A stretch of DNA of 64,000 nt from positions 231,166 to 295,165 of the forward strand of contig NZ_STFX01000054.1 in NCBI RefSeq assembly GCF_005222915.1, written 5' to 3'. Made by a program: the position numbers and the translations under genes. This stretch comes from Rhizobium sp. FKL33 (GTDB lineage Bacteria > Pseudomonadota > Alphaproteobacteria > Rhizobiales > Rhizobiaceae). The notes under the pieces are model-generated. The model made no database searches. It was given only the letters and a program-made list of their open reading frames with translations, and was not told the DNA's origin. This document shows, piece by piece, positions 32,699 to 41,638 of this stretch (within the stretch, counting starts at the first letter, position 1; each line of letters opens with the position of its first letter).

Positions 32699-33265
32699 TC
32701 ATTCAGCCCGCTTGCGGCCCGTGATCATCGCCCGGACCAGATTTTCCTTATGCTCGATGCTCGCCAGCACGACCCCGGCGATGTGAAGACCGACCAGCAC
32801 GAGCGTGGCGTTCACCAGCACTTCATGGGCGTCTTCCACCCATTCCACGCCCCAATAGGCGTCCGTCGTCATCATATAGCCTGTTGCCGCGATGCCGGAG
32901 ATGACGAGGATGAGCGCAATCACCATGGCCCCGCCGGCGGGATTATGACCGAGATAACGCTTGGCGCGCAGAAACAGGCTGTCCCGGAGAAAGCGAGCAA
33001 TCGTCGTCGGGCTGTAAATGAAGCTGGAAAAGCGCGCATGCCGCGTTCCGACCAGGCCCCAGACGATGCGAATGGCCAGCAGGCCGATAATGGCGTAACC
33101 GGAGAGGATATGCGCCTGTTTCCACTCGTCACCGGTCAAATAGGATAACGCGAACAGCGCCACGAGGCTCCAATGGAACAGTCGCACCACGGGATCCCAT
33201 ACTTTGACCGTCGGCGGCGAGCCCTTGCTCGCCGCATATCCCTTCAACAATGTGCGCATGGTCAT
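32699..33265 (-). CDS. Cytochrome b561/Ni-Fe-hydrogenase-type cytochrome b
   Basis: A 188-residue integral membrane cytochrome b with four helices. Heme-ligand histidines are expected in VVRLFHWSLVALFALSYLTG, QAHILSGYAIIGLLAIRIVW and the last helix VLVGLHIAGVVLASIEHKEN. Proteins of this family pass electrons across the inner membrane. ATG 33265 overlaps the stop of the upstream PepSY gene by four bases (ATGA), so the pair is translationally coupled. The partner suggests a periplasmic acceptor or sensor, but the redox role is not known. Confidence 0.9.
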   Translation of the reverse strand: MTMRTLLKGYAASKGSPPTVKVWDPVVRLFHWSLVALFALSYLTGDEWKQAHILSGYAIIGLLAIRIVWGLVGTRHARFSSFIYSPTTIARFLRDSLFLRAKRYLGHNPAGGAMVIALILVISGIAATGYMMTTDAYWGVEWVEDAHEVLVNATLVLVGLHIAGVVLASIEHKENLVRAMITGRKRAE

Positions 33266-33537
33266 TCGCTTTCATGGCCGACGAGCGCGCCCGTTTCCGG
33301 ATTGAACAACGCCTCGACCTTGGCGCCTTTGGCGTCGACGGCGTAGACTTCGTAGCAGCTACCCTCGACCTTCACCCGGCGCACATCGAGACCGGCCGCC
33401 TTGGCCTTGTCCTTGATCGCGTCTTCGCTCAGCCATTTGTCCTTGGCGGCTTGTGTGCAATTCTGGTCTTCTTCGGCGCGGGCCATTCCGGCGGATGCGG
33501 CGGCAATCAGAAGTGTGGCAAGGATGATCTTGTTCAT
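33262..33537 (-). CDS. Secreted PepSY-domain protein
   Basis: A 91-residue protein with a signal peptide (MNKIILATLLIAAASAGMARA) and one PepSY-type domain: WLSEDAIKDKAKAAGLDVRR, then VEGSCYEVYAVDAKGAKVEALFNPETG in two parts. It has two cysteines in the mature part. PepSY modules are thought to inhibit proteases or sense ligands in the periplasm. It is the first gene of a pair with the cytochrome b and is divergent from another PepSY gene that leads a two-component operon. Confidence 0.9.
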   Translation of the reverse strand: MNKIILATLLIAAASAGMARAEEDQNCTQAAKDKWLSEDAIKDKAKAAGLDVRRVKVEGSCYEVYAVDAKGAKVEALFNPETGALVGHESE

Positions 33538-33669
33538 AGTGTCTACTCCATCTGGGTCCCAGGAGCCTTGTGCTCGTCTGGTCGAGACGGAAGCTAGCCG
33601 CGCGAAGCTGACGGTCGCCTGATGGAGATTGTCAGCTTCTTGTCATCTCGGTTGCGCTATCACTCGGCG

Positions 33670-34017
33670 ATGCGCCGTGTTCCCATCCTTGCCCTCATCT
33701 CTTTCCTCCTCGCCTGCGCCGCGCCGCTTTCGCATCCGGCGCGCGCCGATGACAGCCATGCCCAAAGCGAGCATGAAGAGGAGGACGTGTCGCGCGACGC
33801 GTTGCGACGGATGGTTCAGGACGGCAAGATCCTGCCTCTGGGCGTTCTGAAGGCCAAAGTTCTGGCGCAGGCCCCCGGCGAATTGATCAATGTCAGTGTC
33901 GACCGCGACGAGGGCCGTATGCTCTACGAATTCCGGATCCTCACCAGCGGCGGCAAAGTCACCGAAGTGGAAGTCGACGCCGCCACCGGCAACATCATCG
34001 AAATCGAGAACGACTGA
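33670..34017 (+). CDS. Secreted PepSY-domain protein preceding a two-component system
   Basis: A 115-residue protein with signal peptide MRRVPILALISFLLACAA, an acidic linker (DDSHAQSEHEEEDVSRD) and a PepSY domain (LGVLKAKVLAQAPGELINVS, then YEFRILTSGGKVTEVEVDAATG). ATG 33670 puts the signal peptide at the start; an upstream in-frame ATG at 33622 would not. Its stop overlaps the start of the response regulator gene (TGATG). Such periplasmic partners often tune PhoQ-like kinases, which is the likely role here by context. Confidence 0.85.
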   Translation: MRRVPILALISFLLACAAPLSHPARADDSHAQSEHEEEDVSRDALRRMVQDGKILPLGVLKAKVLAQAPGELINVSVDRDEGRMLYEFRILTSGGKVTEVEVDAATGNIIEIEND

Positions 34018-34685
34018 TGCGCGTGCTGCTCGCTGAAGACGATCCCCTCATCGCCCGCGACGTCGCCGCGCAGCTGACCAAAGCGGGGTTTACGGTCACG
34101 CACGAAAAGGACGGCGAAGCCGTGCTCTATGCCGGCGAAACCGAAGATTTCGCCGCCGTTATCCTCGATCTCGGCCTGCCCTCGATCGATGGGTTGACGA
34201 TCCTCAAGACATGGCGAACGCAGGGCCGCATCATGCCGGTGATCATTCTGACGGCGCGGGGCAATTGGGAGGAACGGGTCGAGGGCATCAATGCCGGGGC
34301 CGACGACTATCTCGGCAAACCGTTCCGAATCGCCGAACTCATCGCACGACTGCATGCGGTGCTGCGGCGCTCTTCGGGACAGGCCAGCGCCATCCTGTCC
34401 TCCGGCTCGCTCTCCATCGACACGCGAAGAAGATCCGTCGCCGTCGACGGCCTTCCTGTGGACGTCACGCCGCTCGAATATAAATGCCTATCCGTGCTGA
34501 TGCAGAACAGGGATCGGGCGGTCTCGCAGATGGAGCTGACCGAACAGCTCTACACGCAGGATTTCGAGCGGGAGAGCAATTCGGTGGAAGTGCTGATCGG
34601 CCGCCTCAGAAAGAAGTTGGGGCGCGACGTCATTCTCACGCGCCGAGGCTTCGGCTACCAGATCGCCTCGGACCCGACGTCATGA
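34017..34685 (+). CDS. OmpR/PhoP-type response regulator
   Basis: A 222-residue DNA-binding response regulator. The receiver domain has acidic AEDD near residues 6-9, the acceptor Asp51 (ILDLGLPSIDG) and the conserved lysine in YLGKPFR. The C-terminal winged helix contains LTPLEYKCLSVLM-like PLEYKCLSVLMQNRDRAVSQ and VEVLIGRLRKKLGRDVILTR. Start and stop both overlap neighbours, so it is the middle of a three-gene operon PepSY-regulator-kinase. Likely targets include the divergent PepSY-cytochrome b pair. Confidence 0.95.
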   Translation: MRVLLAEDDPLIARDVAAQLTKAGFTVTHEKDGEAVLYAGETEDFAAVILDLGLPSIDGLTILKTWRTQGRIMPVIILTARGNWEERVEGINAGADDYLGKPFRIAELIARLHAVLRRSSGQASAILSSGSLSIDTRRRSVAVDGLPVDVTPLEYKCLSVLMQNRDRAVSQMELTEQLYTQDFERESNSVEVLIGRLRKKLGRDVILTRRGFGYQIASDPTS

Positions 34686-36046
34686 GGTCGCTGCAAAGCC
34701 GCTTCATCCTCACCTCGGTGATCGCCGTCACCATCTGTCTCGGCATTGCCGGCGCGGCGCTGCTGCACATATTCGCCGAGAGCTACAGTTCGCGCGTGCA
34801 GAAGGAGCTCACGGGGCATATCAACCGGCTGGCCGCCGTCATCCGCTTTGCGCCCGGCGGCGCAATCGAAGCGCCCGAGGGGGGACTTGCCGACAATCGC
34901 TCGCTACTGCCCTATGGCGGCCTCTACTGGCAGATCGACGATCCCGCCTCCAGCCGCGAACTGCGCTCGCCATCCCTGTTCGACTATGCGCTGCCGCTGC
35001 CCAGGGATGCGCATCCGGTCGGCGTGATGCATCAATATCGCTTGCCGGGTCCGGAGGGTCGGGATGTGCTGGTGCAAGAGCGCGTGCTGGCCCTGAACGC
35101 GCCTGAAGGCGTGCGCGCTGTGCGCATCGCGGTTGCCGTCGACGCCGAAGAGGTCGACACTGCCCGCGCCGCCTTCGCGCTCGACATTCTCCCCTATGTC
35201 GCCGTTCTCGCCGCGTTGCTTGTGCTCATGTCGATCGGCCAGCTCTGGATCGGCTTGCGGCCGCTCGAGCGGATCGGTCGCGACCTGGAGGCGATCCGCG
35301 ACCGGCGCGCCAACCGCCTCGCCGGCACTTATCCCCGAGAAATCCAGCCGCTTGTCGATCGGTTGAACCGGCTGCTCGAGAGCCAGACCGAGATCATGGA
35401 AAAAGCGCGCGGCCGCGCCAGCGATCTCGCGCATGGGCTGAAGACGCCGCTGACCGTGCTGACCAACAACGCCCTGACGCTGCGCGACAAGGGCGAGATC
35501 GAGATGGCGGATGAACTCGACCATCTGGCGGATGCGATGCTCTCGCATGTCGAACACGAACTAGCCCGCGCCCGCATCACCCCGAGCCCCGAACAACGCA
35601 GCGGGGACGCCGATGTCGCCAGGATCATCCGCGAGACGATCCACATGCTGCAGCATACGGAAGCCGGCGAACGCCTGATATGGCGAAGCGATGTTCCTGA
35701 CGACATGACGGTCCCGCTCGACCCGCATGATTTTCGCGAACTCGCCGGCAACCTCCTGGAAAACGCCGCGAAATGGGCCCGGGCCGAAGTTGTTGTCACG
35801 GCAACGAAGACGGACGACGGCTTTGAGCTGAAGATCGAGGATGATGGCCCCGGGGCAGCGCCCGAACGCTTGGCGGATCTTCCGCGCCGCGGCCTGCGGC
35901 TCGACCTGATCAAGCCTGGTTCCGGGCTGGGTCTGGCGATCGTTTCGGAAATCGCGAGCGTTTACGGCCTGAAGTTGACGCTGGACAATCGCGAGGAAGG
36001 CGGCTTCCGGGCTCGGGTCGCGTCGCATGATCCAGCATCGCAGTGA
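34682..36046 (+). CDS. Two-component sensor histidine kinase (PhoQ/QseC-like layout)
   Basis: A 454-residue kinase. A first transmembrane helix (about 8-30), a periplasmic domain of roughly 145 residues, a second helix (about 175-195) and a HAMP linker lead to the phospho-acceptor His251 in SDLAHGLKTPLTVLTNN. The ATPase domain contains NLLENAAKWARAEV, EDDGPGAAP and GSGLGLAIVSEIA. The ATG at 34682 overlaps the regulator stop (ATGA). With the upstream PepSY protein it forms an envelope-sensing system; the stimulus is unknown. Confidence 0.94.
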   Translation: MRSLQSRFILTSVIAVTICLGIAGAALLHIFAESYSSRVQKELTGHINRLAAVIRFAPGGAIEAPEGGLADNRSLLPYGGLYWQIDDPASSRELRSPSLFDYALPLPRDAHPVGVMHQYRLPGPEGRDVLVQERVLALNAPEGVRAVRIAVAVDAEEVDTARAAFALDILPYVAVLAALLVLMSIGQLWIGLRPLERIGRDLEAIRDRRANRLAGTYPREIQPLVDRLNRLLESQTEIMEKARGRASDLAHGLKTPLTVLTNNALTLRDKGEIEMADELDHLADAMLSHVEHELARARITPSPEQRSGDADVARIIRETIHMLQHTEAGERLIWRSDVPDDMTVPLDPHDFRELAGNLLENAAKWARAEVVVTATKTDDGFELKIEDDGPGAAPERLADLPRRGLRLDLIKPGSGLGLAIVSEIASVYGLKLTLDNREEGGFRARVASHDPASQ

Positions 36047-36114
36047 CGCGCATCGACGTCCCGACGCGCCGGCGCTCAAAGCCTAAATATGATTTTGATT
36101 TTTTAGAGAAAACG

Positions 36115-36188
<74 letters not shown>

Positions 36189-36518
36189 TACGACGTTTTC
36201 GAACTGTCCAAGGACAGTTTCAGGACTTTCCCACAACCGCTCCGATGTCGCCACCGGTGTCGCGCTCGATGCGCCGCGTTGCGTTCAGACCTCGCCCTAA
36301 GGCTTGGGTTCGTTAGACTTTCCCTGCGGAAGAAGCAAGAGCAAAATGTTCCGCGCCCATGCTTTTCCGTCGACATTCTCGATCTCCGGCCGGTTTTCCA
36401 CTTCCCTGCTGTTGGTCGGAACGGGACGGGGCGAGCGCGTTGCAAACTTGGAAAACATCTTTAATGTGCCGCAGACTTAGTTGGGCGCCGGGGGCAGTAC
36501 TTGGGTCGTAGAGGCGCG
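36189..36518. other. Gene-free stretch between tRNA-Pro and the HWE kinase
   Basis: No convincing gene. It contains a perfect palindrome AACTGTCC-AA-GGACAGTT at 36202-36219, just upstream of the tRNA, and a GGAAC-N15-CGTT motif at 36418-36441 that resembles an EcfG promoter with a spacer one base short, pointing at the kinase gene 78 bases downstream. Confidence 0.5.
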
Positions 36519-38096
36519 ATGATGGACGGTTCGACGTGGCGAACATTGCCCGCATCGCTCGTAGCGCTGCGGTGGGGCAGTCTTTTGCTGCCGCTTCTGG
36601 TCAGCATCGTCTGGGCCGTATTGAGCCATAACGCGGCCGAACGGCAGGCGATCGCGACAGCGCGTTCGAACGCCTATCTGATCCAACAATTCCTGGAGCG
36701 ACTGGCGCAAACCCATACGCTTGTTCATCAGGCCGTGCGGGAGCGCGCCCAGGGCGAAGACCTAGCCTTTCTGAGATCACGAAGCTTTCACCTCTTTCTC
36801 GAGGGAATGGAACAGTCTCAGAAAAACAGCCTTGGCCTGTTGATAGTCGGCTTCGATGGCGAACTGATCGCCTCCAGCCGCTCCTATCCTATCAAGGCGA
36901 AGTTCGGACGGCGGGACTACATAGATGCGATCCGCGACGGGCAGCAAATTTACGTGGATCGGCTTCTGCTCAATCAGGGCAAGAACGACGCGATCATCTT
37001 CGCCCAGCCCTTCGTCGTTGAGGGATTTTCAGGCGTCATTGTGTCCGCCGTAGCCGTCGAGGCCCTGCGGAGTTATCTTCAGACAATCGCCGAGGAAAAC
37101 GGTAATGCGGCGTCGGTGACACGTACCGACGGCATGCTGCTCATCCGGAATTTCGTCTCCCCGCCAATGATGCTTCCGCGGGATGCCGGGGTCACAATGG
37201 CACTGAGAAATGGCGCCGACATCCTCCGCGCGGTCGCGAAGACCGACGGCGTAGAGCGAATCTATGCAATTTCTCGCTTGCCCGAACTGTCGCTTACAGC
37301 AAATTATGGCATTACCACGAGGTCGATCCTCGTTGGATGGGCCTATCAGATCGGGCCGATTCTCGGAGCGCTCTTGGCGCTTGGCGCGATCGGATTCGTG
37401 CTGGTCGGCAAGGTGAGAAGCGACTGGGCCGCACAAAGCTCGCGGCAGGAAGCCGAAGAATCCCGACGCCGGAGCGAGGACGCCGAGAAACTCGCAAGCG
37501 AACGCGAGCGGTTGATGCAGGAGCTCAATCATCGCGTCAAAAACAACCTGGCGCTGGTCGAAGCGATGATCGGCATGCAGATGCGTCGGCAAAGCGCGAT
37601 CGACGGCGCGGAATTACGCGCCAGGGTGCATGCGATATCTGAAGTTCACGATCTTCTTTATCGCGCCGGCGGCGATTCACAGGTCGACCTCGTCAATCTG
37701 ATCGAGCAAATTAGCCAAAGTCCGGCGATCATTCCCGATGAAAGAAGTATCGCCGTGGCTTTTCTCCATGCTGGCCCCGTACGCCTGAAAGCCGACCGGG
37801 CGACTCCGCTTGCGCTGATCGTCACGGAGCTTCTCACAAATTCCGTCAAGCACGCCTTTGCCGACAGGAACGATGGAAAGATTGACATCTGTCTCGAAAG
37901 ATCCGGTGGAGACATCGCCCTGAGCGTTCGCGACAACGGGGTCGGTTTCCAGGAGACGACGGAGCGCAGTTCTGGCCTCGCAATGGTCCGCGCCTTCACT
38001 CAACAGATCGGCGGCGCATTCGAAATCTTGCGCCAGGAGGGTCAGGGGGCGCATTTCGTCATTCGCTTTGCCGAGGACGACGAGATTTCTCAGTAA
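36519..38096 (+). CDS. HWE/HisKA_2-type sensor histidine kinase with periplasmic sensor
   Basis: A 525-residue kinase. Two transmembrane helices (about 18-36 and 270-295) enclose a periplasmic region of some 230 residues that looks like a Cache/PDC sensor (LLIVGFDGELIASSRSYPIK, GRRDYIDAIRDGQQIYVD). A short coiled coil leads to the HisKA_2 site ELNHRVKNNLALVEAMIGMQ with His338, and an HWE-like ATPase domain with LIVTELLTNSVKHAF and RDNGVGF. ATG 36519 follows GAGG. No response regulator is adjacent. Kinases of this class often feed PhyR in the general stress response, and an EcfG-promoted small gene lies at its 3' end, overlapping by 7 bases; the link is inference. Confidence 0.9.
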   Translation: MMDGSTWRTLPASLVALRWGSLLLPLLVSIVWAVLSHNAAERQAIATARSNAYLIQQFLERLAQTHTLVHQAVRERAQGEDLAFLRSRSFHLFLEGMEQSQKNSLGLLIVGFDGELIASSRSYPIKAKFGRRDYIDAIRDGQQIYVDRLLLNQGKNDAIIFAQPFVVEGFSGVIVSAVAVEALRSYLQTIAEENGNAASVTRTDGMLLIRNFVSPPMMLPRDAGVTMALRNGADILRAVAKTDGVERIYAISRLPELSLTANYGITTRSILVGWAYQIGPILGALLALGAIGFVLVGKVRSDWAAQSSRQEAEESRRRSEDAEKLASERERLMQELNHRVKNNLALVEAMIGMQMRRQSAIDGAELRARVHAISEVHDLLYRAGGDSQVDLVNLIEQISQSPAIIPDERSIAVAFLHAGPVRLKADRATPLALIVTELLTNSVKHAFADRNDGKIDICLERSGGDIALSVRDNGVGFQETTERSSGLAMVRAFTQQIGGAFEILRQEGQGAHFVIRFAEDDEISQ

Positions 38097-38281
38097 TAGA
38101 TCGGCGCGACAGGACCGCCGTCATCCTTCTCCGGAGCATTGAGGCTGTCGCAAATCTTCACCCAGAGAGTGCGCTTTGCGCGGCGCTGTTCAGCGGCATG
38201 GGGCATGGCGTAGACGGGACCCGAGACGGGCCAGGAATCGCGTTCGCGGAGCGGGGAACGGATCGATGCGCTGATATTCAT
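38090..38281 (-). CDS. 63-residue protein of unknown function under an EcfG promoter
   Basis: A 63-residue soluble, mildly basic protein (MNISASIRSPLRERDSW at the start, QRRAKRTLWVKICDSLNAPE in the middle, ending GGPVAPIYY). I do not recognise the family. It has a strong GGGAGG ribosome-binding site four to ten bases before the ATG and an exact GGAAC-N16-CGTT promoter ending 26 bases upstream, which supports it as a real stress-induced gene. Its last 7 bases overlap the convergent end of the HWE kinase gene. Confidence 0.65.
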   Translation of the reverse strand: MNISASIRSPLRERDSWPVSGPVYAMPHAAEQRRAKRTLWVKICDSLNAPEKDDGGPVAPIYY

Positions 38282-38307
38282 GGAGACCTCCCTGGCTATG
38301 CGGCATC

Positions 38308-38332
38308 AACGCCGGGCCCGGATCAAGGTTCC
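38308..38332 (-). promoter_or_regulatory. EcfG (general stress sigma) promoter
   Basis: On the minus strand GGAAC (38332-38328), 16 bases, CGTT (38311-38308) is an exact match to GGAAC-N16/17-CGTT. The spacer contains the palindrome CCGGGCCCGG. Transcription would start near 38300 and enter the 63-codon gene at 38281. Confidence 0.65.
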
Positions 38333-38346
38333 CGTCGGTTAGCGAA

Positions 38347-38931
38347 TTAGCGCACCTGGTCGAGCAGCCGCTTGCATTCCAAGAGATCGAACAGGGCCTC
38401 CTGCAGCAGCGCCCGGTCTTCCTTGCTCATCATGCCGCTCGAACCGCTGAAAGACGGTTCGTCGTCTCCGCCGCTGATGAGGCCGAAGAAACGGCGGGTG
38501 GCGGGCGGCTTCGGACGACCAACCAACTGGTCATCGTCGGACAGGATGCCCTTGGGCAACGCATGCGAAATCGGCGGCGCGATCGAAATCTGCAGCGGAG
38601 GCGGCGCGTCTTCGGGCTCGTCGCGGCTCTGGGCGGCGAGCGCCTCCATGGTGGCGAGATCGCCGGAGGCGGCGGCGGCGACGAACTTGTTGCCGTTGGT
38701 CTTCAGCAGTTTCTGCACGCCCTTGATCGTATAGCCGTGATCATAGAGCAGATGACGGATGCCCTTGAGCAGTTCGACATCGTCGGGACGGTAATAGCGG
38801 CGACCGCCGCCGCGCTTCAGCGGCTTGATCTGCGGAAATCGCGTCTCCCAGAAGCGGAGCACATGCTGCGGAAGATCCAGGTCTTCGGCGACTTCGCTGA
38901 TGGTGCGAAACGCATCCGGACTTTTTTCCAT
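38347..38931 (-). CDS. MerR-family transcriptional regulator
   Basis: A 194-residue regulator. The N-terminal winged helix-turn-helix is clear: [40 protein letters not shown] and [19 protein letters not shown]. The C-terminal part is a long low-complexity linker and a short helix ([17 protein letters not shown]) with no metal-binding cysteines. It follows ihfA by 67 bases; the fabH-ihfA-merR order is common in Rhizobiales. Its targets are unknown. No good ribosome-binding site precedes ATG 38931. Confidence 0.92.
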   Translation of the reverse strand: MEKSPDAFRTISEVAEDLDLPQHVLRFWETRFPQIKPLKRGGGRRYYRPDDVELLKGIRHLLYDHGYTIKGVQKLLKTNGNKFVAAAASGDLATMEALAAQSRDEPEDAPPPLQISIAPPISHALPKGILSDDDQLVGRPKPPATRRFFGLISGGDDEPSFSGSSGMMSKEDRALLQEALFDLLECKRLLDQVR

Positions 38932-38998
38932 GTTTCAAAAAACTCCGCTGTCGCCGCAGTCACGGGCCCGATCTCGATTGATCGGGCGCTGGCCGATG

Positions 38999-39352
38999 TC
39001 AGCCCTTCTGTTCGGCCGTCTTCGCCTCGGCCGGTTTGGCTTTCGCCTTGCGCGCCAGATGGCTCTTGAGGATGCGGTTTTTCAGCACGTTGGATGCCTT
39101 GAAGGTCATCACGCGACGCGGAGAAATCGGCACTTCCTCCCCGGTCTTCGGGTTGCGGCCGATGCGCTCGTTCTTGCTGCGCACCTGGAAGGTCGCAAAC
39201 GAGGACAGCTTGACGCTTTCCCCGCGAACGATGGCGTTGCAGATCTCGTCGATCACCGTCTCGACCAGTTGCGCGGACTCAGTCCTCGACAACCCGACCT
39301 TGCGAAAGACCGATTCCGCCAGATCCGCTCTCGTCACAGTCTTGCCGCTCAT
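38999..39352 (-). CDS. ihfA: Integration host factor subunit alpha
   Basis: A 117-residue member of the HU/IHF family, the alpha subunit of the IHF heterodimer that bends DNA. The start [19 protein letters not shown], the beta-arm region [19 protein letters not shown] with the intercalating proline context, and [18 protein letters not shown] are typical. A Lys/Ala-rich tail ([16 protein letters not shown]) extends beyond the fold, as in other alphaproteobacteria. GGGGGA precedes ATG 39352. It lies in the plsX-fabH-ihfA-merR order. Confidence 0.95.
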   Translation of the reverse strand: MSGKTVTRADLAESVFRKVGLSRTESAQLVETVIDEICNAIVRGESVKLSSFATFQVRSKNERIGRNPKTGEEVPISPRRVMTFKASNVLKNRILKSHLARKAKAKPAEAKTAEQKG

Positions 39353-39460
39353 GATCCCCCGCCTGATCTATCAACTATGTGAAAATCATAGCGGAGACTA
39401 TTGTTGTTGTCGGGCGGGGTCAAGCGCCCGACGAAGCATCAAAGCGGGATTTTCCTTGCT

Positions 39461-40432
39461 TTACCAGCGCAGTAGCACCGAGCCCCAGGTAAATCCTCCG
39501 CCCATGGCTTCCAGAAGCACGAGATCGCCCTTCTTGATGCGGCCATCGCCTGCCGCTACGGCAAGCGCAAGCGGAATCGACGCCGCCGAGGTATTGCCGT
39601 GCTGGTCGACCGTCACGACCACTTTTTCCATGGGAATGCCGAGTTTCTTGGCCGAACCTTCGATGATGCGGACGTTCGCCTGATGCGGCACGAGCCAGTC
39701 GATCGCCTCGAGCGGCGATTTCACCGCCTCGAAAGCGTCGACGATCACATCCGTAATCATGCCGACGGCATGTTTGAAGACCTCGCGGCCCTCCATGCGC
39801 AGATGGCCGACCGTGCCGGTGGACGACGGGCCGCCATCGACATAGAGTTTGTCCTTGTGGGAGCCGTCGGAGCGCAGATGCGCGGTCAGCACGCCGCGGT
39901 CGTCGCTCGTCCCCTCACCCTCACCGGCTTCCAGCACCAGCGCGCCGGCGCCGTCGCCGAACAGAACGCAGGTGGTGCGGTCGTTCCAGTCGAGAATGCG
40001 GGAGAAGGTTTCGGCGCCGATCACCAGCACGCGTTTGGCGAGGCCACCGCGGATATAGGCGTCGGCGGTGGTGACCGCATAGACGAAGCCGGTGCAGACC
40101 GCCTGCATGTCGAAGGCCGCGCCATGCTTCATGCCCAGGCGATTCTGGATATTGACGGCGGTGGCCGGAAATGTGTTGTCCGGCGTCGACGTGGCGACGA
40201 CGATGAGATCGATGTCGTCCGGCGTCAGTCCAGCATTGGCAAGCGCCGCGCGCGCCGCAGCCTCGCCGAGCGAGGCCGTGGTTTCACCCTCGCCGGCAAT
40301 GTAGCGCTGGCGTATGCCGGTCCGCTGCACGATCCATTCGTCGGTGGTGTCCACCATGGATTCCATTTCGCGATTGGTGACGACGCGCTTCGGCAGGGCC
40401 GAGCCGAACCCGCGCACGATCGATCGGATCAT
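39461..40432 (-). CDS. fabH: 3-oxoacyl-ACP synthase III
   Basis: A 323-residue ketoacyl-ACP synthase III that condenses acetyl-CoA with malonyl-ACP to start fatty-acid synthesis. The catalytic triad is visible: Cys113 in [12 protein letters not shown], the His in [12 protein letters not shown] and the Asn in [14 protein letters not shown]. The C-terminus [13 protein letters not shown] is typical. ATG 40432 is preferred over GTG 40438, which overlaps the plsX stop; either way it is translationally coupled to plsX. Confidence 0.97.
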   Translation of the reverse strand: MIRSIVRGFGSALPKRVVTNREMESMVDTTDEWIVQRTGIRQRYIAGEGETTASLGEAAARAALANAGLTPDDIDLIVVATSTPDNTFPATAVNIQNRLGMKHGAAFDMQAVCTGFVYAVTTADAYIRGGLAKRVLVIGAETFSRILDWNDRTTCVLFGDGAGALVLEAGEGEGTSDDRGVLTAHLRSDGSHKDKLYVDGGPSSTGTVGHLRMEGREVFKHAVGMITDVIVDAFEAVKSPLEAIDWLVPHQANVRIIEGSAKKLGIPMEKVVVTVDQHGNTSAASIPLALAVAAGDGRIKKGDLVLLEAMGGGFTWGSVLLRW

Positions 40433-40434
40433 TT

Positions 40435-41499
40435 TCACAGCATCCCGTTGGCGTTTTCATCCTGGGGGTCCGAGGGCGGGACCCGCAGGGTATGGTATTT
40501 CCTCAAGTCCGCGTCAATTTTCTGCAGCAGACCGTTGCGGACCATGTCATATCCGACCTTGATGGCCGCCGCATAGCCCTCGCCATCGGTTCCGCCATGA
40601 CTTTTTATAACAATCCCATTCAATCCGAGAAACACGCCGCCATTGACCTTGCGCGGATCCATCTTCTCCCGCAGCACGTCGAAGGCGCTCTTGGCGAGCA
40701 GATAGCCGATCTTGGCCATCAGGCTGCGCTTGATTGCCGCCTTCAGGAGATCAGAGATCTGCCGCGCCGTTCCCTCGGCGGCCTTCAGCGCGATATTGCC
40801 GGTGAAGCCTTCGGTCACCACGACATCGACGGTGCCTCGGCCGATATCGTCGCCCTCGACGAAACCGTGATAATCAATGGTGTCGAGATTGGCCTCGCGC
40901 AGCAGACGACCGGCTTCCTTGACCTCTTCCTGGCCCTTGATCTCCTCGACGCCGACATTGAGCAGGCCGACGGTGGGCTTGCGCACTTCGAACAGCGCCC
41001 GCGCCATCGCGCCGCCCATCAGCGAGAAATCGAGAAGCTGCTGACTGTCGGCCCCGATCGTGGCGCCGATGTCGAGCACGATGCTCTCGCCGCGCATGGT
41101 CGGCCAGATGCCGGCAATGGCGGGACGCTCCACATTCGCCATGGTGCGCAGGCAGAATTTGGACATCGCCATCAGCGCACCAGTATTGCCCGCCGAGATC
41201 GCAGCATCGGCTTCATCGAGCTTCACCGCCTCGATGGCGCGCCACATCGACGAAGCGTAGCGGCCGCGGCGCAACGCCTGGCTCGGCTTCTCATCCATGC
41301 GGATCGCGACATCGCAGTGGTGGAAGACCGAACGCTCCTTGAGCTTCGGATATTTCGCCAGGATCGGCTGGCAGACATCTTCCTGACCATAAATGATGAA
41401 CTGGATGTCCGGCTGTCGCAAAAGGGCGATGGATGCGCCTTCGAGGCAAACTTCAGGGCCGAAATCGCCCCCCATGGCGTCAATGGAAATTCTGATCAC
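40435..41499 (-). CDS. plsX: Phosphate acyltransferase PlsX
   Basis: A 354-residue acyl-ACP:phosphate acyltransferase that makes acyl phosphate for PlsY in phospholipid synthesis. The N-terminus [54 protein letters not shown] and [15 protein letters not shown] are family hallmarks. The start is GTG at 41499. It is coupled to fabH downstream and separated from the upstream DUF177 gene by 139 bases that hold a strong hairpin. Confidence 0.97.
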   Translation of the reverse strand: MIRISIDAMGGDFGPEVCLEGASIALLRQPDIQFIIYGQEDVCQPILAKYPKLKERSVFHHCDVAIRMDEKPSQALRRGRYASSMWRAIEAVKLDEADAAISAGNTGALMAMSKFCLRTMANVERPAIAGIWPTMRGESIVLDIGATIGADSQQLLDFSLMGGAMARALFEVRKPTVGLLNVGVEEIKGQEEVKEAGRLLREANLDTIDYHGFVEGDDIGRGTVDVVVTEGFTGNIALKAAEGTARQISDLLKAAIKRSLMAKIGYLLAKSAFDVLREKMDPRKVNGGVFLGLNGIVIKSHGGTDGEGYAAAIKVGYDMVRNGLLQKIDADLRKYHTLRVPPSDPQDENANGML

Positions 41500-41596
41500 G
41501 TCGTTTCTGATCCCTGTTAGCCCGAGGCGTGAGCCTCTGCCATTGCGGCCAAAATAATGTTTTCGGCCCTACTTACAACCCCTTTGGCGATCCCTT

Positions 41597-41622
41597 CGGA
41601 ACGCCGCTCGGGCGGCGCTCCG
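41597..41622 (-). terminator. Hairpin between DUF177 gene and plsX
   Basis: CGGA-A-CGCCGC (41597-41607) pairs with GCGGCG-C-TCCG (41612-41622) around TCGG, a strong interrupted stem 17 bases beyond the DUF177 stop on the minus strand. No U-tract follows, so it may be a pause or partial terminator upstream of plsX. Confidence 0.4.
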
Positions 41623-41638
41623 CGGCGCGGCGGCTTTG

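Noticed and set aside
36202-36219. Phage or island attachment site at tRNA-Pro
   Set aside because: No integrase, no duplicated tRNA 3' end and no change in composition is visible on either side.
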